Assembly (NCBI GenBank): GCA_001296005.1
Contig: LJHR01000023.1
Location: 62,001-126,000 of the forward strand
DNA: 64,000 nucleotides
Direction: 5' to 3'
From: an alpha proteobacterium AAP38
GTDB lineage: Bacteria > Pseudomonadota > Alphaproteobacteria > Azospirillales > Azospirillaceae
Below are positions 10,067 to 18,793 of the stretch, one piece after another. The translations under genes and the position numbers were made by a program. Each line of letters starts with the position of its first letter. Within the stretch, counting starts at the first letter, position 1. The notes beneath the pieces are model-generated. The model saw nothing but the letters and a program-made list of their open reading frames with translations, was not told the DNA's origin and searched no databases.

Positions 10067-11242
10067 ATGTCCCTGACCAGGAAGGCCTTGGCCGCCTTTG
10101 TCGTCACCCTGCTGACCGGCACCGCCGCGCTTGCCGCCCCCAAAGAATTCACCACCTTTCCGGCGCCCAAGAACCGGCATGATGTGAAGGTGACGGTGGT
10201 GGCAGAGGGGCTGGACACGCCCTGGTCCATCGCCTTCATGCCTGATGGTCGCATTCTGGTCACCGAGCGTACGGGCAATCTGCGCGTCGTGAAGGATGGC
10301 AAGCTGCTGCCGGAACCGGTTGCCGGCCTGCCGAAGATCGAGGAGTTCAAGCAGGGCGGCCTGATGGATATCGCCCTGGACCCCGATTATGCCCAGAACC
10401 GCTACGTCTATCTCTCCTTCATGGAGAAGGCGGAGAAGGGGCCGGACGCCAAGCCGCGCGATCAGGACAAGGGCAACCGCACCGTCATCGCCCGCTTCAC
10501 CGATGATGGCACCGCGTTGAAGGACATGAAGGTCCTCTACAAGGGCGCCCTGGTCGATAGCGGCTTCCATTTTGGCAGCCGCTTCGCCTTTGACAATCAA
10601 GGCCATATCTATTTCAGCATCGGGGAGCGCGGGTCGCAGGACCGGGCGCAGGACCTGATGGATGCCGCCGGCAAGGTGTTCCGCCTGAACCGCGACGGTA
10701 CCGTGCCTGCCGACAACCCGTTCGCGGGCCGCAGCGATGCGCTGCCGGAGATTTTCACCTATGGCAACCGCAACCCGCAGGGTCTGGCCACGCAGCCGGG
10801 CACTGGCCTGATCTGGGAAAGCGAGCATGGGCCGCAGGGTGGGGATGAGATCAATATCATCCGTCCGGGGACCAATTATGGTTGGCCCGTCATCACCTAT
10901 GGCAAGACCTACGGCCTGGGCCTGAAGATCGGTGAAGGCACCGAAAAGGCCGGCATGGTGCAACCGGAGCTTTATTTTGTGCCGTCGCTGGCCGTGAATG
11001 GCATGACCTTCTATGATGGCGGCTCCCTGCCCTTCTGGCGCGGCGACCTGATTGTCGGGCTTCTGGCCGGCGGCATTGCGCGTCTGGATGTGGAGGGCGA
11101 AAAAGTGGTGGCGACCGAACGCCTTCTGGAAAACGAACTGCCGCGCACCCGTGATGTGGCGCAGGGTCCGGATGGACGGCTCTATGCCCTGATCGAAGCA
11201 CCGGGGACGGATGGCAAGCTGGTCCGTATCGACCGGAAGTAA
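10067..11242 (+). CDS. PQQ-dependent soluble aldose sugar dehydrogenase (YliI/Asd type)
   Basis: Periplasmic six-bladed beta-propeller enzyme of the sGDH/Asd family, 391 residues, expected to oxidise aldoses with PQQ and calcium. The ATG at 10067 starts a clear signal peptide (SLTRKALAAFVVTLLTGTAALA) and has GGAG about 10 bases upstream; an upstream in-frame TTG lacks these. Family motifs include GLDTPWSIAFMPDGRILVTER, QGGLMDIALDP, the catalytic-His segment FHFGSRFAFD, YGNRNPQGL and ESEHGPQGGDEIN. The gene is monocistronic and followed by a strong stem-loop. No PQQ biosynthesis genes are in the window. Confidence 0.92.
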   Translation: MSLTRKALAAFVVTLLTGTAALAAPKEFTTFPAPKNRHDVKVTVVAEGLDTPWSIAFMPDGRILVTERTGNLRVVKDGKLLPEPVAGLPKIEEFKQGGLMDIALDPDYAQNRYVYLSFMEKAEKGPDAKPRDQDKGNRTVIARFTDDGTALKDMKVLYKGALVDSGFHFGSRFAFDNQGHIYFSIGERGSQDRAQDLMDAAGKVFRLNRDGTVPADNPFAGRSDALPEIFTYGNRNPQGLATQPGTGLIWESEHGPQGGDEINIIRPGTNYGWPVITYGKTYGLGLKIGEGTEKAGMVQPELYFVPSLAVNGMTFYDGGSLPFWRGDLIVGLLAGGIARLDVEGEKVVATERLLENELPRTRDVAQGPDGRLYALIEAPGTDGKLVRIDRK

Positions 11243-11258
11243 ACGGGATTGACCATTC

Positions 11259-11288
11259 CTGCGGGGCTGGATAATTTCAGCCCCGCAG
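11259..11288 (+). terminator. stem-loop after the aldose dehydrogenase gene
   Basis: Perfect 11-bp inverted repeat (CTGCGGGGCTG and CAGCCCCGCAG) with an 8-nt loop, 16 bases after the stop codon. No long T-run follows, so it may act as an RNA-end stabiliser or a weak terminator. Confidence 0.6.
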
Positions 11289-11367
11289 TGGCGCTGCTTT
11301 CCGGCTCATCGGACCTAAATCTACGCCCCTTTCCGTACCGGTAAACGGGAAACAGGGGACGCACGCC

Positions 11368-12054
11368 ATGACCAATTCCAATCACGACCAGACCGTTTCC
11401 ACTAATGAAGCCGGCTATAACCGCTGGTCACGCCTTTATGACGCCTATCCCAACCCGACGGTAGCCGCCGACGATCTGGCCTTCCCGCCGTTCTGGGCGC
11501 ATCTGTTCGGCATGAATGTGCTGGAAATCGGCTGTGGTACGGGACGGCATACGCTGAAGCTGACCAGGGCCGGCAATCGGGTGACGGGGGTGGACCTGTC
11601 ACCGGGCATGCTGGAACAGGCGGCACTGAAGCTGGCAGGTTTGCCTGTCACCTTGATACAGGGCGACGTGATGGCCGGGATCGACATTCCCGGTGGGCCG
11701 TTCGATGCGGCGCTGACCGCCCTGGTCATCGAACATATCGGTGACCTGGCGGGGTTCTTCGCGCGGGTGAAGGCGCTGCTGAAGCCGGGTGCCGCCTTCT
11801 ACATCTCTGAAATCCATCCCGACCGCACCGCCACCGGCACCTTCGCCCATTTCAAGGATGAGGATGGGCAGGAGGTGGCGCTGGCCGGATATCCGCACAG
11901 TGTGGCGGATGTGGAAACGGCAGCCCATGCCGCCGGCTTGGCGGTAGAGCAAAGCCGCGATGTTCTGGGCAATGATGCCCTGGTGGCGCTGAACCCGAAA
12001 TGGGAACGCCACCAGGGCCGACCGATGTTGAAGATATGGGTGCTGCGGGGTTGA
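11368..12054 (+). CDS. class I SAM-dependent methyltransferase
   Basis: 228-residue Rossmann-fold methyltransferase. Motif I is VLEIGCGTGRHTLKL, the acidic residue binding the SAM ribose is in VTGVDLSPGML, motif II is LIQGDVMAG, and the post-motif segment is FDAALTALVIEHI, followed by LLKPGAAFYISEIHPD. CAGGGGAC lies about 10 bases before the ATG. The substrate cannot be inferred. The stop touches the end of the convergent molybdenum hydroxylase gene, leaving no space between them. Confidence 0.9.
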   Translation: MTNSNHDQTVSTNEAGYNRWSRLYDAYPNPTVAADDLAFPPFWAHLFGMNVLEIGCGTGRHTLKLTRAGNRVTGVDLSPGMLEQAALKLAGLPVTLIQGDVMAGIDIPGGPFDAALTALVIEHIGDLAGFFARVKALLKPGAAFYISEIHPDRTATGTFAHFKDEDGQEVALAGYPHSVADVETAAHAAGLAVEQSRDVLGNDALVALNPKWERHQGRPMLKIWVLRG

Positions 12055-14241
12055 TCAGACCTGCAGCGCCTCCACCAATGGCAAATGGCGCAGCCGCTTG
12101 CCCGTAGCCGCCGACAGGGCATTGGCGACCGCCGGGAAGGTGGGCGGCAGGCCGGGTTCGCCGACACCGCCCAGCGCCTCCCCGGAATTGATGAAATGGA
12201 CGTCGATCACGGGTGGAGCTTCAGAATGGCGCATCAGGCGGTAGCTGTCGAAATTGCGCTGTTCGGCGCGGCCATCCTTCACCGTCACCGCCTCATAAAG
12301 GCCCGCCGACAGGGCCATGACCACACCCCCCATCATCTGGCTGCGCGCGCCATCGGGCAGGACGACATCGCCGCAATCCAGGACGGTGGTGACCCTATGG
12401 ATCTTCGGCTGTCCGTCGGACACCGACGCTTCCACGACATGGGCTGACAGGGAACCGAAGCTGGCGAAGAAGCCGATGCCCTGACCATGGCCCTTGGGCA
12501 GCTTCTTGCCCCAATCCGACTTGGCGGCCACCAGATCGATCACGGCCAGCGCCCGCTTGTTCCCGGCCAGCAATTGCCGGCGGAAGGCCACCGGGTCCTT
12601 GCCGGCGGCAGCGGCCAGTTCGTCAATGAAACATTCCAGGAAGAAGGCATTATGGGTGGCGCCCACGGCCCGCCAGGGGGCCGTTGTCACGCGCACATGC
12701 CGACGCGCCCAATCCAGCTTGAAATTGGGCAGGTTATAGGGAAGGTTCGACAGATCCTGCACGGAGGAACCGTCCAGGTCCGTCTCCTTCACACTGCCGG
12801 GGGTAAATTCGGCACGCATAGACGGGCCGGAAATACGGATGGCCATGCCCGTCACTTCCCCCTTGGCGTCCAGCGACGCGGTCAGGCGGGCCATCTGGGC
12901 CGGGCGGTAATAGCCACGGTCGAACTCATCCTCCCGCCGCCAGAAGAACTTGACGGGCGTGCCGGCCAGTTCCTTGGCGACCTGGGCCGCACCAGGGATG
13001 CCTTCATCCATCAGGCGCCGGCCAAAGCCGCCACCCAGCATCAGGGTGTTGACCTTCACCGCCTCCGCATCGATACCCAGCGTGCTGGCGGCGGTGCGGC
13101 GGGAACGGTCCTGCACCTGGGTCGGCGCCCAGAGTTCCAGCTTGCCATCCTTGAACAGGCCCGTGCAGCTCCACACCTCCATCGGGGCGTGGCAGACATA
13201 GGGCACGGCGTAATCGGCGATAACCGTCTTGGCCGCAGCCTTCAGGGCCGCCGCCAGATCGCCGCGTTCAGTGGCGGGAATGGCGTTGTCGGCGCCCAAC
13301 CCCTCGATCATCGCGGCGGTCAGGGCGGCACTGTTGATGCCGTCCTGGGGCGAAGGAGCCATGGTGACGGTGACGGCATCCGCACCCTTCATGGCGGCCC
13401 AGACGCTATCGGCCACCACGGCCACGCCACCCGTGATCTTCACCACCTTCTTCACGCCCTTGACCTTAAGGGCCGGGGCGGCATCGAAACTGGCAACGTC
13501 GCCGTAAAAGACGGGGTTCAGGCGGGCGCAGGCATAGAGCATGCCGGGCAGGCGGAAATCCATGCTGTAGACGGTTTCGCCGCGCACCTTGGGCGGAATG
13601 TCCAGGCGGGGGATATCCTTGCCGACATAGCGCCGGGTCTTGGGATCGCGCAGGGTGGGATTATCGGGCGGCGTCAGCTTCGCGGCGTCTTCGGCAACCT
13701 CCCCGATCCCCAGACTGCGCTTGGACGGTGCATGCGTCAGGCGGCCATTATCCAGGGTGACGGTGGCGGGATCAACCTGCCAGCGGTTGGCCGCCGCCTG
13801 GATCAGGACGGCGCGGGCCTGGGCCGCCCCCTTGCGCAGATGATCGTTCCAGCGGCGCACACCCTGGCTGCCGCCCGACCCCATGGACCCGCCCCAGCGA
13901 TAGGCATCGGCGGGAATGGCGGTTTCAACCGATACGGCGGCGAAATCCACCCCAACCTCATCGGCGATGATGGCGGCATGGGCCGTGTGCGTGCCCTGCC
14001 CCATTTCCGTGGTGGGGGAAATGATGACGACCTTGCCGTCCGGCTTTACAACCAGATGGGCGGTGACCATGCCGGCCTGGGCATTGGCACCGGCAGCAGC
14101 AGCACCCAGCGGCGGCGGGGCCGGCGGCGCATTCTGGGCCAGGACCGGCAGGGGCAGCGTGATGGCGACGGCAAGACCGCCCATCCCGGCCAGCAGGGCG
14201 CGGCGGGACAGGTCGGTATCGTGGATCAGATGGCTATCCAT
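12055..14241 (-). CDS. molybdopterin-binding subunit of a xanthine-dehydrogenase-family hydroxylase (IorB type)
   Basis: 728-residue large subunit of a molybdenum hydroxylase resembling the isoquinoline 1-oxidoreductase beta chain. The amino end carries a twin-arginine signal (LSRRALLAG, then a hydrophobic run ending LPVLAQ), so the folded holoenzyme should be exported to the periplasm. Cofactor-binding segments visible are TTEMGQGTHT, GGGFGRRLMDEG, PWRAVGATHNAFF and GGVGEPGLPP, the last carrying the catalytic Glu. It lies 22 bases behind the 2Fe-2S subunit gene and forms a two-gene operon with it. The natural substrate (aldehyde or N-heterocycle) is not deducible. Confidence 0.93.
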   Translation of the reverse strand: MDSHLIHDTDLSRRALLAGMGGLAVAITLPLPVLAQNAPPAPPPLGAAAAGANAQAGMVTAHLVVKPDGKVVIISPTTEMGQGTHTAHAAIIADEVGVDFAAVSVETAIPADAYRWGGSMGSGGSQGVRRWNDHLRKGAAQARAVLIQAAANRWQVDPATVTLDNGRLTHAPSKRSLGIGEVAEDAAKLTPPDNPTLRDPKTRRYVGKDIPRLDIPPKVRGETVYSMDFRLPGMLYACARLNPVFYGDVASFDAAPALKVKGVKKVVKITGGVAVVADSVWAAMKGADAVTVTMAPSPQDGINSAALTAAMIEGLGADNAIPATERGDLAAALKAAAKTVIADYAVPYVCHAPMEVWSCTGLFKDGKLELWAPTQVQDRSRRTAASTLGIDAEAVKVNTLMLGGGFGRRLMDEGIPGAAQVAKELAGTPVKFFWRREDEFDRGYYRPAQMARLTASLDAKGEVTGMAIRISGPSMRAEFTPGSVKETDLDGSSVQDLSNLPYNLPNFKLDWARRHVRVTTAPWRAVGATHNAFFLECFIDELAAAAGKDPVAFRRQLLAGNKRALAVIDLVAAKSDWGKKLPKGHGQGIGFFASFGSLSAHVVEASVSDGQPKIHRVTTVLDCGDVVLPDGARSQMMGGVVMALSAGLYEAVTVKDGRAEQRNFDSYRLMRHSEAPPVIDVHFINSGEALGGVGEPGLPPTFPAVANALSAATGKRLRHLPLVEALQV

Positions 14242-14263
14242 GGCTTAATCCTCCCTTCCCGCT

Positions 14264-14713
14264 TCAGGACGCGACGCCGGCGGCGCGCTTGATCGCGGCC
14301 TTGATGCGCGGATAGGTGCCGCACCGGCAGAGATTGCCATCCATGGCGGCATCGATATCGGCATCGGTCGGCTTGGGCGTATCCGTCAGCAGGGCGGCGG
14401 CGGACATGATCTGACCGGACTGGCAGTAGCCGCATTGCGGCACCTGCATTTCCTCCCACGCCTTTTGCAGCGGGTGATTGCCGCCCAGCGCCTCAATCGT
14501 CGTGACCTTGGACCCGGCGACCGCTTCCAGCGGGATGGAGCAGGAACGGGTGGCGACGCCATCGACATGGACGGTACAGGCGCCGCATTGCGCGACACCG
14601 CAGCCATATTTGGTGCCCGTCAGACCCACAATGTCCCGGATGGCCCAAAGCAGCGGCATGTCCGGATCGGCATCCAGCCGGTGTGCCTTGCCATTGATGG
14701 TCAGTTCGATCAT
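14264..14713 (-). CDS. (2Fe-2S)-binding subunit of the molybdenum hydroxylase (IorA type)
   Basis: 149-residue small subunit carrying two 2Fe-2S clusters that pass electrons away from the molybdenum site of the partner at 12055. The plant-ferredoxin-like cluster uses [15 protein letters not shown] plus a later Cys. The second cluster uses [12 protein letters not shown] and [11 protein letters not shown]. The start at 14713 (MIELTINGK) matches the family's usual beginning; an in-frame ATG 18 bases upstream is possible. It has no export signal of its own, which fits co-export with the Tat-bearing large subunit. It is divergent from the two-component system at 14917. Confidence 0.94.
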   Translation of the reverse strand: MIELTINGKAHRLDADPDMPLLWAIRDIVGLTGTKYGCGVAQCGACTVHVDGVATRSCSIPLEAVAGSKVTTIEALGGNHPLQKAWEEMQVPQCGYCQSGQIMSAAALLTDTPKPTDADIDAAMDGNLCRCGTYPRIKAAIKRAAGVAS

Positions 14714-14916
14714 CGCCTTACCCTCTGCCATTGGGATTATTTGTGTCACAAGATAGCTCTACCACCGCCGCCGGCGACGGGCATTTTGTTTCCGCACGGT
14801 AAATGCGGTGCCAAAACATGTCAGCCTGTGGCGCCGGCCCCGAAACCCATAACCCCTCGCCATCAATCGACAAAGACTGTACGTTTCCGGACAGTTCCAT
14901 TGCGTTCTGGTGAGAC
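14714..14916. other. divergent intergenic region between the hydroxylase operon and the NtrC-like system
   Basis: 203 bases with no gene. On the minus strand TTGGCACCGCATTTAC (about 14816-14801) keeps the GG of a -24 box but has AC instead of GC at -12, so it is at best a weak sigma-54-like site for the hydroxylase operon. ACTGT and ACAGT form a short dyad around 14876-14895. These signals are suggestive only. Confidence 0.35.
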
Positions 14917-16338
14917 ATGGCCGAGCAGCCGCGCGTTCTGATCGTTGACGATGACGAGGATATCCTTGTTGCCGCCCGCCTGATGCTGAAACGTGAAGGC
15001 ATCCTCTGCCACACCGAGCCACGGCCAGACCGCATCCCGCAACTATTGAAGGATGGCACCTTCGACGCCGTCCTGCTGGACATGAATTTCGCTATCGGAG
15101 CCAATACGGGACGCGAGGGCTTCCAGTGGCTGAAACGCATTGTGGAGATCGACCCGACCCTGTCGGTGGTGCTGATCACCGCCTATGGCGATGTCGGCAC
15201 GGCGGTGGAGGCCATGAAGCAGGGGGCTGCGGATTTCGTGCTGAAACCCTGGCAGAATGAGCGGCTGCTGGCCACCCTGTCATCGGCACTAAAGCTGACC
15301 GCATCAAAGCGGGAGGCGCAGCAATCGGCGGCGACGACCAAGGAACTGGCCAGCGCCGCCATGGATGGCACGCCCAATACCATTATCGGGTCCGCTCCTG
15401 CCATGGCCCGCATCTTCGCCTTGCTGGACCGCGCCGCCCCGACGGAGGCCAATGTCCTGATCCTGGGTGAGAACGGGACCGGCAAGGAAGTGATCGCGCG
15501 TGAAATCCACCGCCGGTCAAAGCGCGCGACCCAAGTGTTCGTGTCAGTCGATCTGGGCTCCGTCTCGGAAAGCCTGTTTGAAAGCGAGCTGTTCGGCCAC
15601 AAGAAGGGGGCCTTTACCGACGCCAAGGAGGACCGGGTCGGCCGTCTGGTTGCCGCCAATGGCGGCACGCTGTTCCTGGACGAAATCGGCAATCTGCCGC
15701 TGTACCTGCAATCCAAACTGCTGTCGGTCCTGGAACAAAGGGTGGTGATCCCTGTGGGCGGGACCAAGCCGATCCCCATTGATGTCCGTCTGGTCAGCGC
15801 CACCAACATGCCGCTGGACCAGTTGGGCCGGGAGGACGTGTTCCGGCAGGATCTTCTCTACCGTATCAATACGGTCGAACTGCACCTGCCGCCGCTGCGC
15901 GACCGGGCGGACGATATCCCCGCCCTGATCGACCATTTCGTCGCCATCTATGCCCGCAAATACAATATGCCGGCCAAGAAAGTGTCAGCGGCGGCCATGC
16001 CCCGCCTGATGGCCTGGCGCTGGCCCGGCAATGTCCGCGCGCTGCGTCATGCGGTGGAACGCGCCATGATCCTGTCGGGCGGGCCGATGCTGGAGGCGGA
16101 GGATTTCTCCCTGCCGTCGACCGCCGGACAGGCGCCCGCCGCGCCTGTGGCTGCGTCAGCGCCGGCTGCCGCACCGGCGGGCACGCTTGTCCTTGACACC
16201 TTGGACCTGGAGGCGGTGGAGCGCGAGGCAATCCGTAAGGCCCTGTCCAAGCATCAGGGCAATATCAGCCACGCGGCCCAGGATCTGGGCATCACCCGCG
16301 CCTCCCTCTATCGCCGGATGGAAAAGCATGGGCTATAG
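14917..16338 (+). CDS. sigma-54-dependent response regulator, NtrC family
   Basis: 473 residues: receiver (VDDDEDI, acceptor in LLDMNF), AAA+ domain (Walker A GENGTGKE, Walker B GGTLFLDEIG, R-finger region ending in LPPLRDR) and a Fis-type helix-turn-helix (NISHAAQDLGITRASLYRRM). The sigma-54 contact loop reads GAFTDA instead of GAFTGA. This variant is known in part of the family but may alter sigma-54 contact. A proline/alanine linker separates AAA+ and HTH. The gene overlaps its kinase by 11 bases, so the pair is translationally coupled. The divergent molybdenum hydroxylase operon is a plausible but unproven target. Confidence 0.93.
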   Translation: MAEQPRVLIVDDDEDILVAARLMLKREGILCHTEPRPDRIPQLLKDGTFDAVLLDMNFAIGANTGREGFQWLKRIVEIDPTLSVVLITAYGDVGTAVEAMKQGAADFVLKPWQNERLLATLSSALKLTASKREAQQSAATTKELASAAMDGTPNTIIGSAPAMARIFALLDRAAPTEANVLILGENGTGKEVIAREIHRRSKRATQVFVSVDLGSVSESLFESELFGHKKGAFTDAKEDRVGRLVAANGGTLFLDEIGNLPLYLQSKLLSVLEQRVVIPVGGTKPIPIDVRLVSATNMPLDQLGREDVFRQDLLYRINTVELHLPPLRDRADDIPALIDHFVAIYARKYNMPAKKVSAAAMPRLMAWRWPGNVRALRHAVERAMILSGGPMLEAEDFSLPSTAGQAPAAPVAASAPAAAPAGTLVLDTLDLEAVEREAIRKALSKHQGNISHAAQDLGITRASLYRRMEKHGL

Positions 16339-17689
16339 GCGGTTCGAGCTGAATGTCACGCTGCGGGTGGCGTTCCTAGCCCTTTCATCCATGTTGCTCG
16401 GCATCATGCTGGTGGAGACGACATACCGCGCCACCAGCTTTCTGGTCGCCCTGGCCATCCTGGCGCAGGTGGGCGGGCTGCTGCGCGCCGTGACCAAGAC
16501 CAACCGCGAGGTCGCACGCTTCCTGGGCGCCATCGCCCATTCCGATTTCAGCCAGACCTTCAGCCAGTTGGGCCAGGGCTCGGCCTTTGATGAGCTGGGT
16601 GCGTCGATCACCCAGGTGATGGACAAGTTCCGCGCCAGCCGCGCGACATCCGAACGGCAGGCCGATTACCTGAACGCCATGCTGAACCATGTGCCGGTGG
16701 CGCTTGCCGCCGTGTACGAGGATGGGCGCGTCGAACTGCTGAACAATTTCGCCCACCGCCTGCTGGGGCCGGAGGAATTGAGCCGCCGGACGACGGATGG
16801 TGTGCTGATCGCCGATGCCCTGCGCCGCCTGACACCGGGCACGCGGACCCTGATCCGGGTCGCTGCCGGCAGCTCCGTGGGACCGCAGCAACTGACCGTG
16901 ACGGCGACGCAGTTGATCCTCGGCGGGGAAAGCCGACTGCTCCTGTCCTTGCAGAATATCGCGGGCGATCTGGAGGCGACGGAGGTCCGGGCCTGGCAGG
17001 ATCTGGTGCGGGTCCTGACGCATGAGATGATGAATTCGCTGACCCCCATCTCCTCCCTGACCCGCACGGCACAGGGGGTGCTGGCCGACCTGAAGGAAAA
17101 GATCGAAGGGCAGAGCGATCTGGTGGAGGAGATGCAGGACGCGGAAATGGCCATCGATACGGTGGCCCGCCGATCCAACAGCCTGCTGCGCTTTGTCGAA
17201 CGCTACCGGCAATTCACCTCGGTACCCAAGCCGCAATTATCGCGCATCAAGGTGAAGGAGATCACCGAACGCTTGCAGCGCCTGATGGCGCCCGCTGCGC
17301 AGAGCCATGGCGTGACCTTGGAGGTGCTGGTCCTGCCGCCGCAGCTTGAACTGGTGGCCGACGCCGACATGGTGGAACAGGTGCTGATCAACCTGTTGAA
17401 GAACGCGGTTGAGGCCATGCGCGATATGGAGCCGCGTGAGGGGGACCACCGTATCCGCCTCACCGCCCATCTGGACGAGGGCGGGCATGTCGTCATCAAT
17501 GTCGGCGATAATGGGCCGGGCATCCCGTCAGACGTGGCAGAGAAGATCTTCATCCCCTTCTATACGACCAAGCGCGACGGGTCCGGCGTTGGCCTGTCCC
17601 TGGCGCGCCAGGTGATGCTGGCCCACGGCGGCAGCATCAACCTGTCCCCCGATCCCGACGGGGGTTCCGTCTTCACATTGCGGTTCTGA
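16328..17689 (+). CDS. sensor histidine kinase, NtrY-like, partner of the sigma-54 regulator
   Basis: 453-residue kinase starting at the ATG inside the end of the regulator gene; an earlier in-frame start would lie deep within that gene. Two closely spaced hydrophobic segments (about 10-50) with almost no periplasmic loop suggest an intramembrane or cytoplasmic sensor. A HAMP-like linker and a PAS-like domain (NAMLNHVPVALAAVYEDGRVELLN) follow. The H-box is LTHEMMNSLTPI (His about 232), the N-box LLKNAVEAM, and the G-boxes DNGPGIP and GSGVGLSLARQ. It phosphorylates, by inference from overlap, the regulator at 14917. Confidence 0.92.
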   Translation: MGYRRFELNVTLRVAFLALSSMLLGIMLVETTYRATSFLVALAILAQVGGLLRAVTKTNREVARFLGAIAHSDFSQTFSQLGQGSAFDELGASITQVMDKFRASRATSERQADYLNAMLNHVPVALAAVYEDGRVELLNNFAHRLLGPEELSRRTTDGVLIADALRRLTPGTRTLIRVAAGSSVGPQQLTVTATQLILGGESRLLLSLQNIAGDLEATEVRAWQDLVRVLTHEMMNSLTPISSLTRTAQGVLADLKEKIEGQSDLVEEMQDAEMAIDTVARRSNSLLRFVERYRQFTSVPKPQLSRIKVKEITERLQRLMAPAAQSHGVTLEVLVLPPQLELVADADMVEQVLINLLKNAVEAMRDMEPREGDHRIRLTAHLDEGGHVVINVGDNGPGIPSDVAEKIFIPFYTTKRDGSGVGLSLARQVMLAHGGSINLSPDPDGGSVFTLRF

Positions 17690-17741
17690 CCGGTTTCCAT
17701 GGTAATCTGACACCCGAAACCTTGTTTGCGGGTGCCGTACC

Positions 17742-18353
17742 ATGGAACTGACCGCCCTGATGATTTTTGTCGGCATCTATGCCGTTGCCGTCGCCTCCCC
17801 CGGCCCCGGCGTGGCCGCCGTAGTGGCACGCGCCATGGGCAGCGGTACGCGACGCACTCTGCCCTTCATCGCCGGCATCGTGATCGGCGATCTTGTCTGG
17901 TTCGCCCTGGTGGTGGGCGGGCTGGCGGTATTGGCGCAGAGCTTCCAGATTGTCTTCACGATCATAAAATATGCCGGTGCCGCCTATCTGCTGTATCTGG
18001 CGTGGAAACTGTGGCGGGCACCGGCCAAGGGCATCGACGAACAGCCGCAGATCAAGGGCGAGGGCTTCAAGCTGGTGCTGGGTGGCCTGGGCCTGACCCT
18101 GGGCAATCCCAAGACCATGGTTTTCTTCCTGGCCATCCTGCCACAGGTCATCCCGCTGCAGGCGGTCACGCCGCTGGCCATTGTGGAGCTGTGCGCCATC
18201 ATGGTCGTGGTGCTGGGTGGCATCATGACGGGTTATGCCATGCTGGCCGACAGCGCGCGGCGCTTCATCGCAACCCCGGAACGCATGCGGACAGTCAACC
18301 GTGCCACCGGCGGGTTGATGGCTGGCGTCGCGGTCGCGGTCGCGGCCCGCTGA
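17742..18353 (+). CDS. LysE/RhtB family amino-acid exporter
   Basis: 203-residue inner-membrane exporter with the six hydrophobic segments expected for the family. Family hallmarks are the early PGPGVAAVVARAMGSG motif after the first helix, the AGIVIGDLVW segment in helix 2, YLLYLAWKLWR in helix 3 and LGNPKTMVFFLAILPQ before the later helices. The substrate is probably an amino acid or derivative. It is probably a single-gene unit: 52 bases separate it from the kinase upstream, and a promoter lies between it and the SCP2 gene. Confidence 0.9.
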   Translation: MELTALMIFVGIYAVAVASPGPGVAAVVARAMGSGTRRTLPFIAGIVIGDLVWFALVVGGLAVLAQSFQIVFTIIKYAGAAYLLYLAWKLWRAPAKGIDEQPQIKGEGFKLVLGGLGLTLGNPKTMVFFLAILPQVIPLQAVTPLAIVELCAIMVVVLGGIMTGYAMLADSARRFIATPERMRTVNRATGGLMAGVAVAVAAR

Positions 18354-18373
18354 CCCCTGGTCGCCTGGCCTTC

Positions 18374-18422
18374 TTGCCTGGACAAGGCAACTACGCTATA
18401 AGTTCCGCTTACGTAAACGTTA
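18374..18422 (+). promoter_or_regulatory. sigma-70-type promoter with LiuR-like dyad in front of the SCP2 gene
   Basis: TTGCCT (18374-18379), a 17-nt spacer and TATAAG (18397-18402) form a good housekeeping promoter. Just past the expected start site, TTACGTAAACGTTA (18409-18422) is a near-perfect dyad. It resembles the TTACGTWAACGTAA box of the MerR-family regulator LiuR, which controls branched-chain amino-acid and acyl-CoA catabolism. Binding at this position would repress transcription. The operator assignment is by resemblance only. Confidence 0.5.
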
Positions 18423-18441
18423 GAAAATCAAGAGGAACGTC

Positions 18442-18744
18442 ATGACCGTTGACCAGATCGAAGCCCAGATGAAGGCCAATGTGCTGAATTTCGTCGGCCT
18501 GGGCGCGCTGGTGAAGTTCGAACTGGGCGGCGGCAGCACGCTGTTCATCGATGGCCGCACCACCCCGCCGACCATCAGCCGCGAAGGCGGCACGCCGGAC
18601 ACGACGCTGACCATCTCTCCGGAGAATCTGGCGAAGCTGGCCGACGGCAAGCTGGCACCGACGCTGGCCTTCATGACCGGCAAGCTGAAGGTCAGCGGCA
18701 GCATGGGCATCGCCCTGAAGCTGGCCAACATGCTGGAAGATTGA
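18442..18744 (+). CDS. SCP2 sterol-binding domain protein
   Basis: 100-residue protein made of a single SCP2 domain, a fold that binds lipids or acyl-CoA. Visible family features are FELGGGSTLFIDGR, the segment TPDTTLTISPENLAKLADGKL and the end AFMTGKLKVSGSMGIALKLANML. AGAGGA lies 5 bases before the ATG. The upstream LiuR-like dyad fits a role in acyl-chain metabolism, but its ligand is not known. It is convergent with the protease gene; a GGGCAAATGCCC hairpin lies between the two stops at about 18781-18792. Confidence 0.93.
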   Translation: MTVDQIEAQMKANVLNFVGLGALVKFELGGGSTLFIDGRTTPPTISREGGTPDTTLTISPENLAKLADGKLAPTLAFMTGKLKVSGSMGIALKLANMLED

Positions 18745-18793
18745 TACCCACTTCGGGATCAAACCGTCGCAGGCGGTGGCGGGCAAATGCCCG

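Noticed and set aside
12487-14292. 601-codon open frame antisense to the molybdopterin subunit
   Set aside because: It is rich in Gly, His and Gln with no recognisable fold, and lies exactly opposite a complete conserved enzyme gene.
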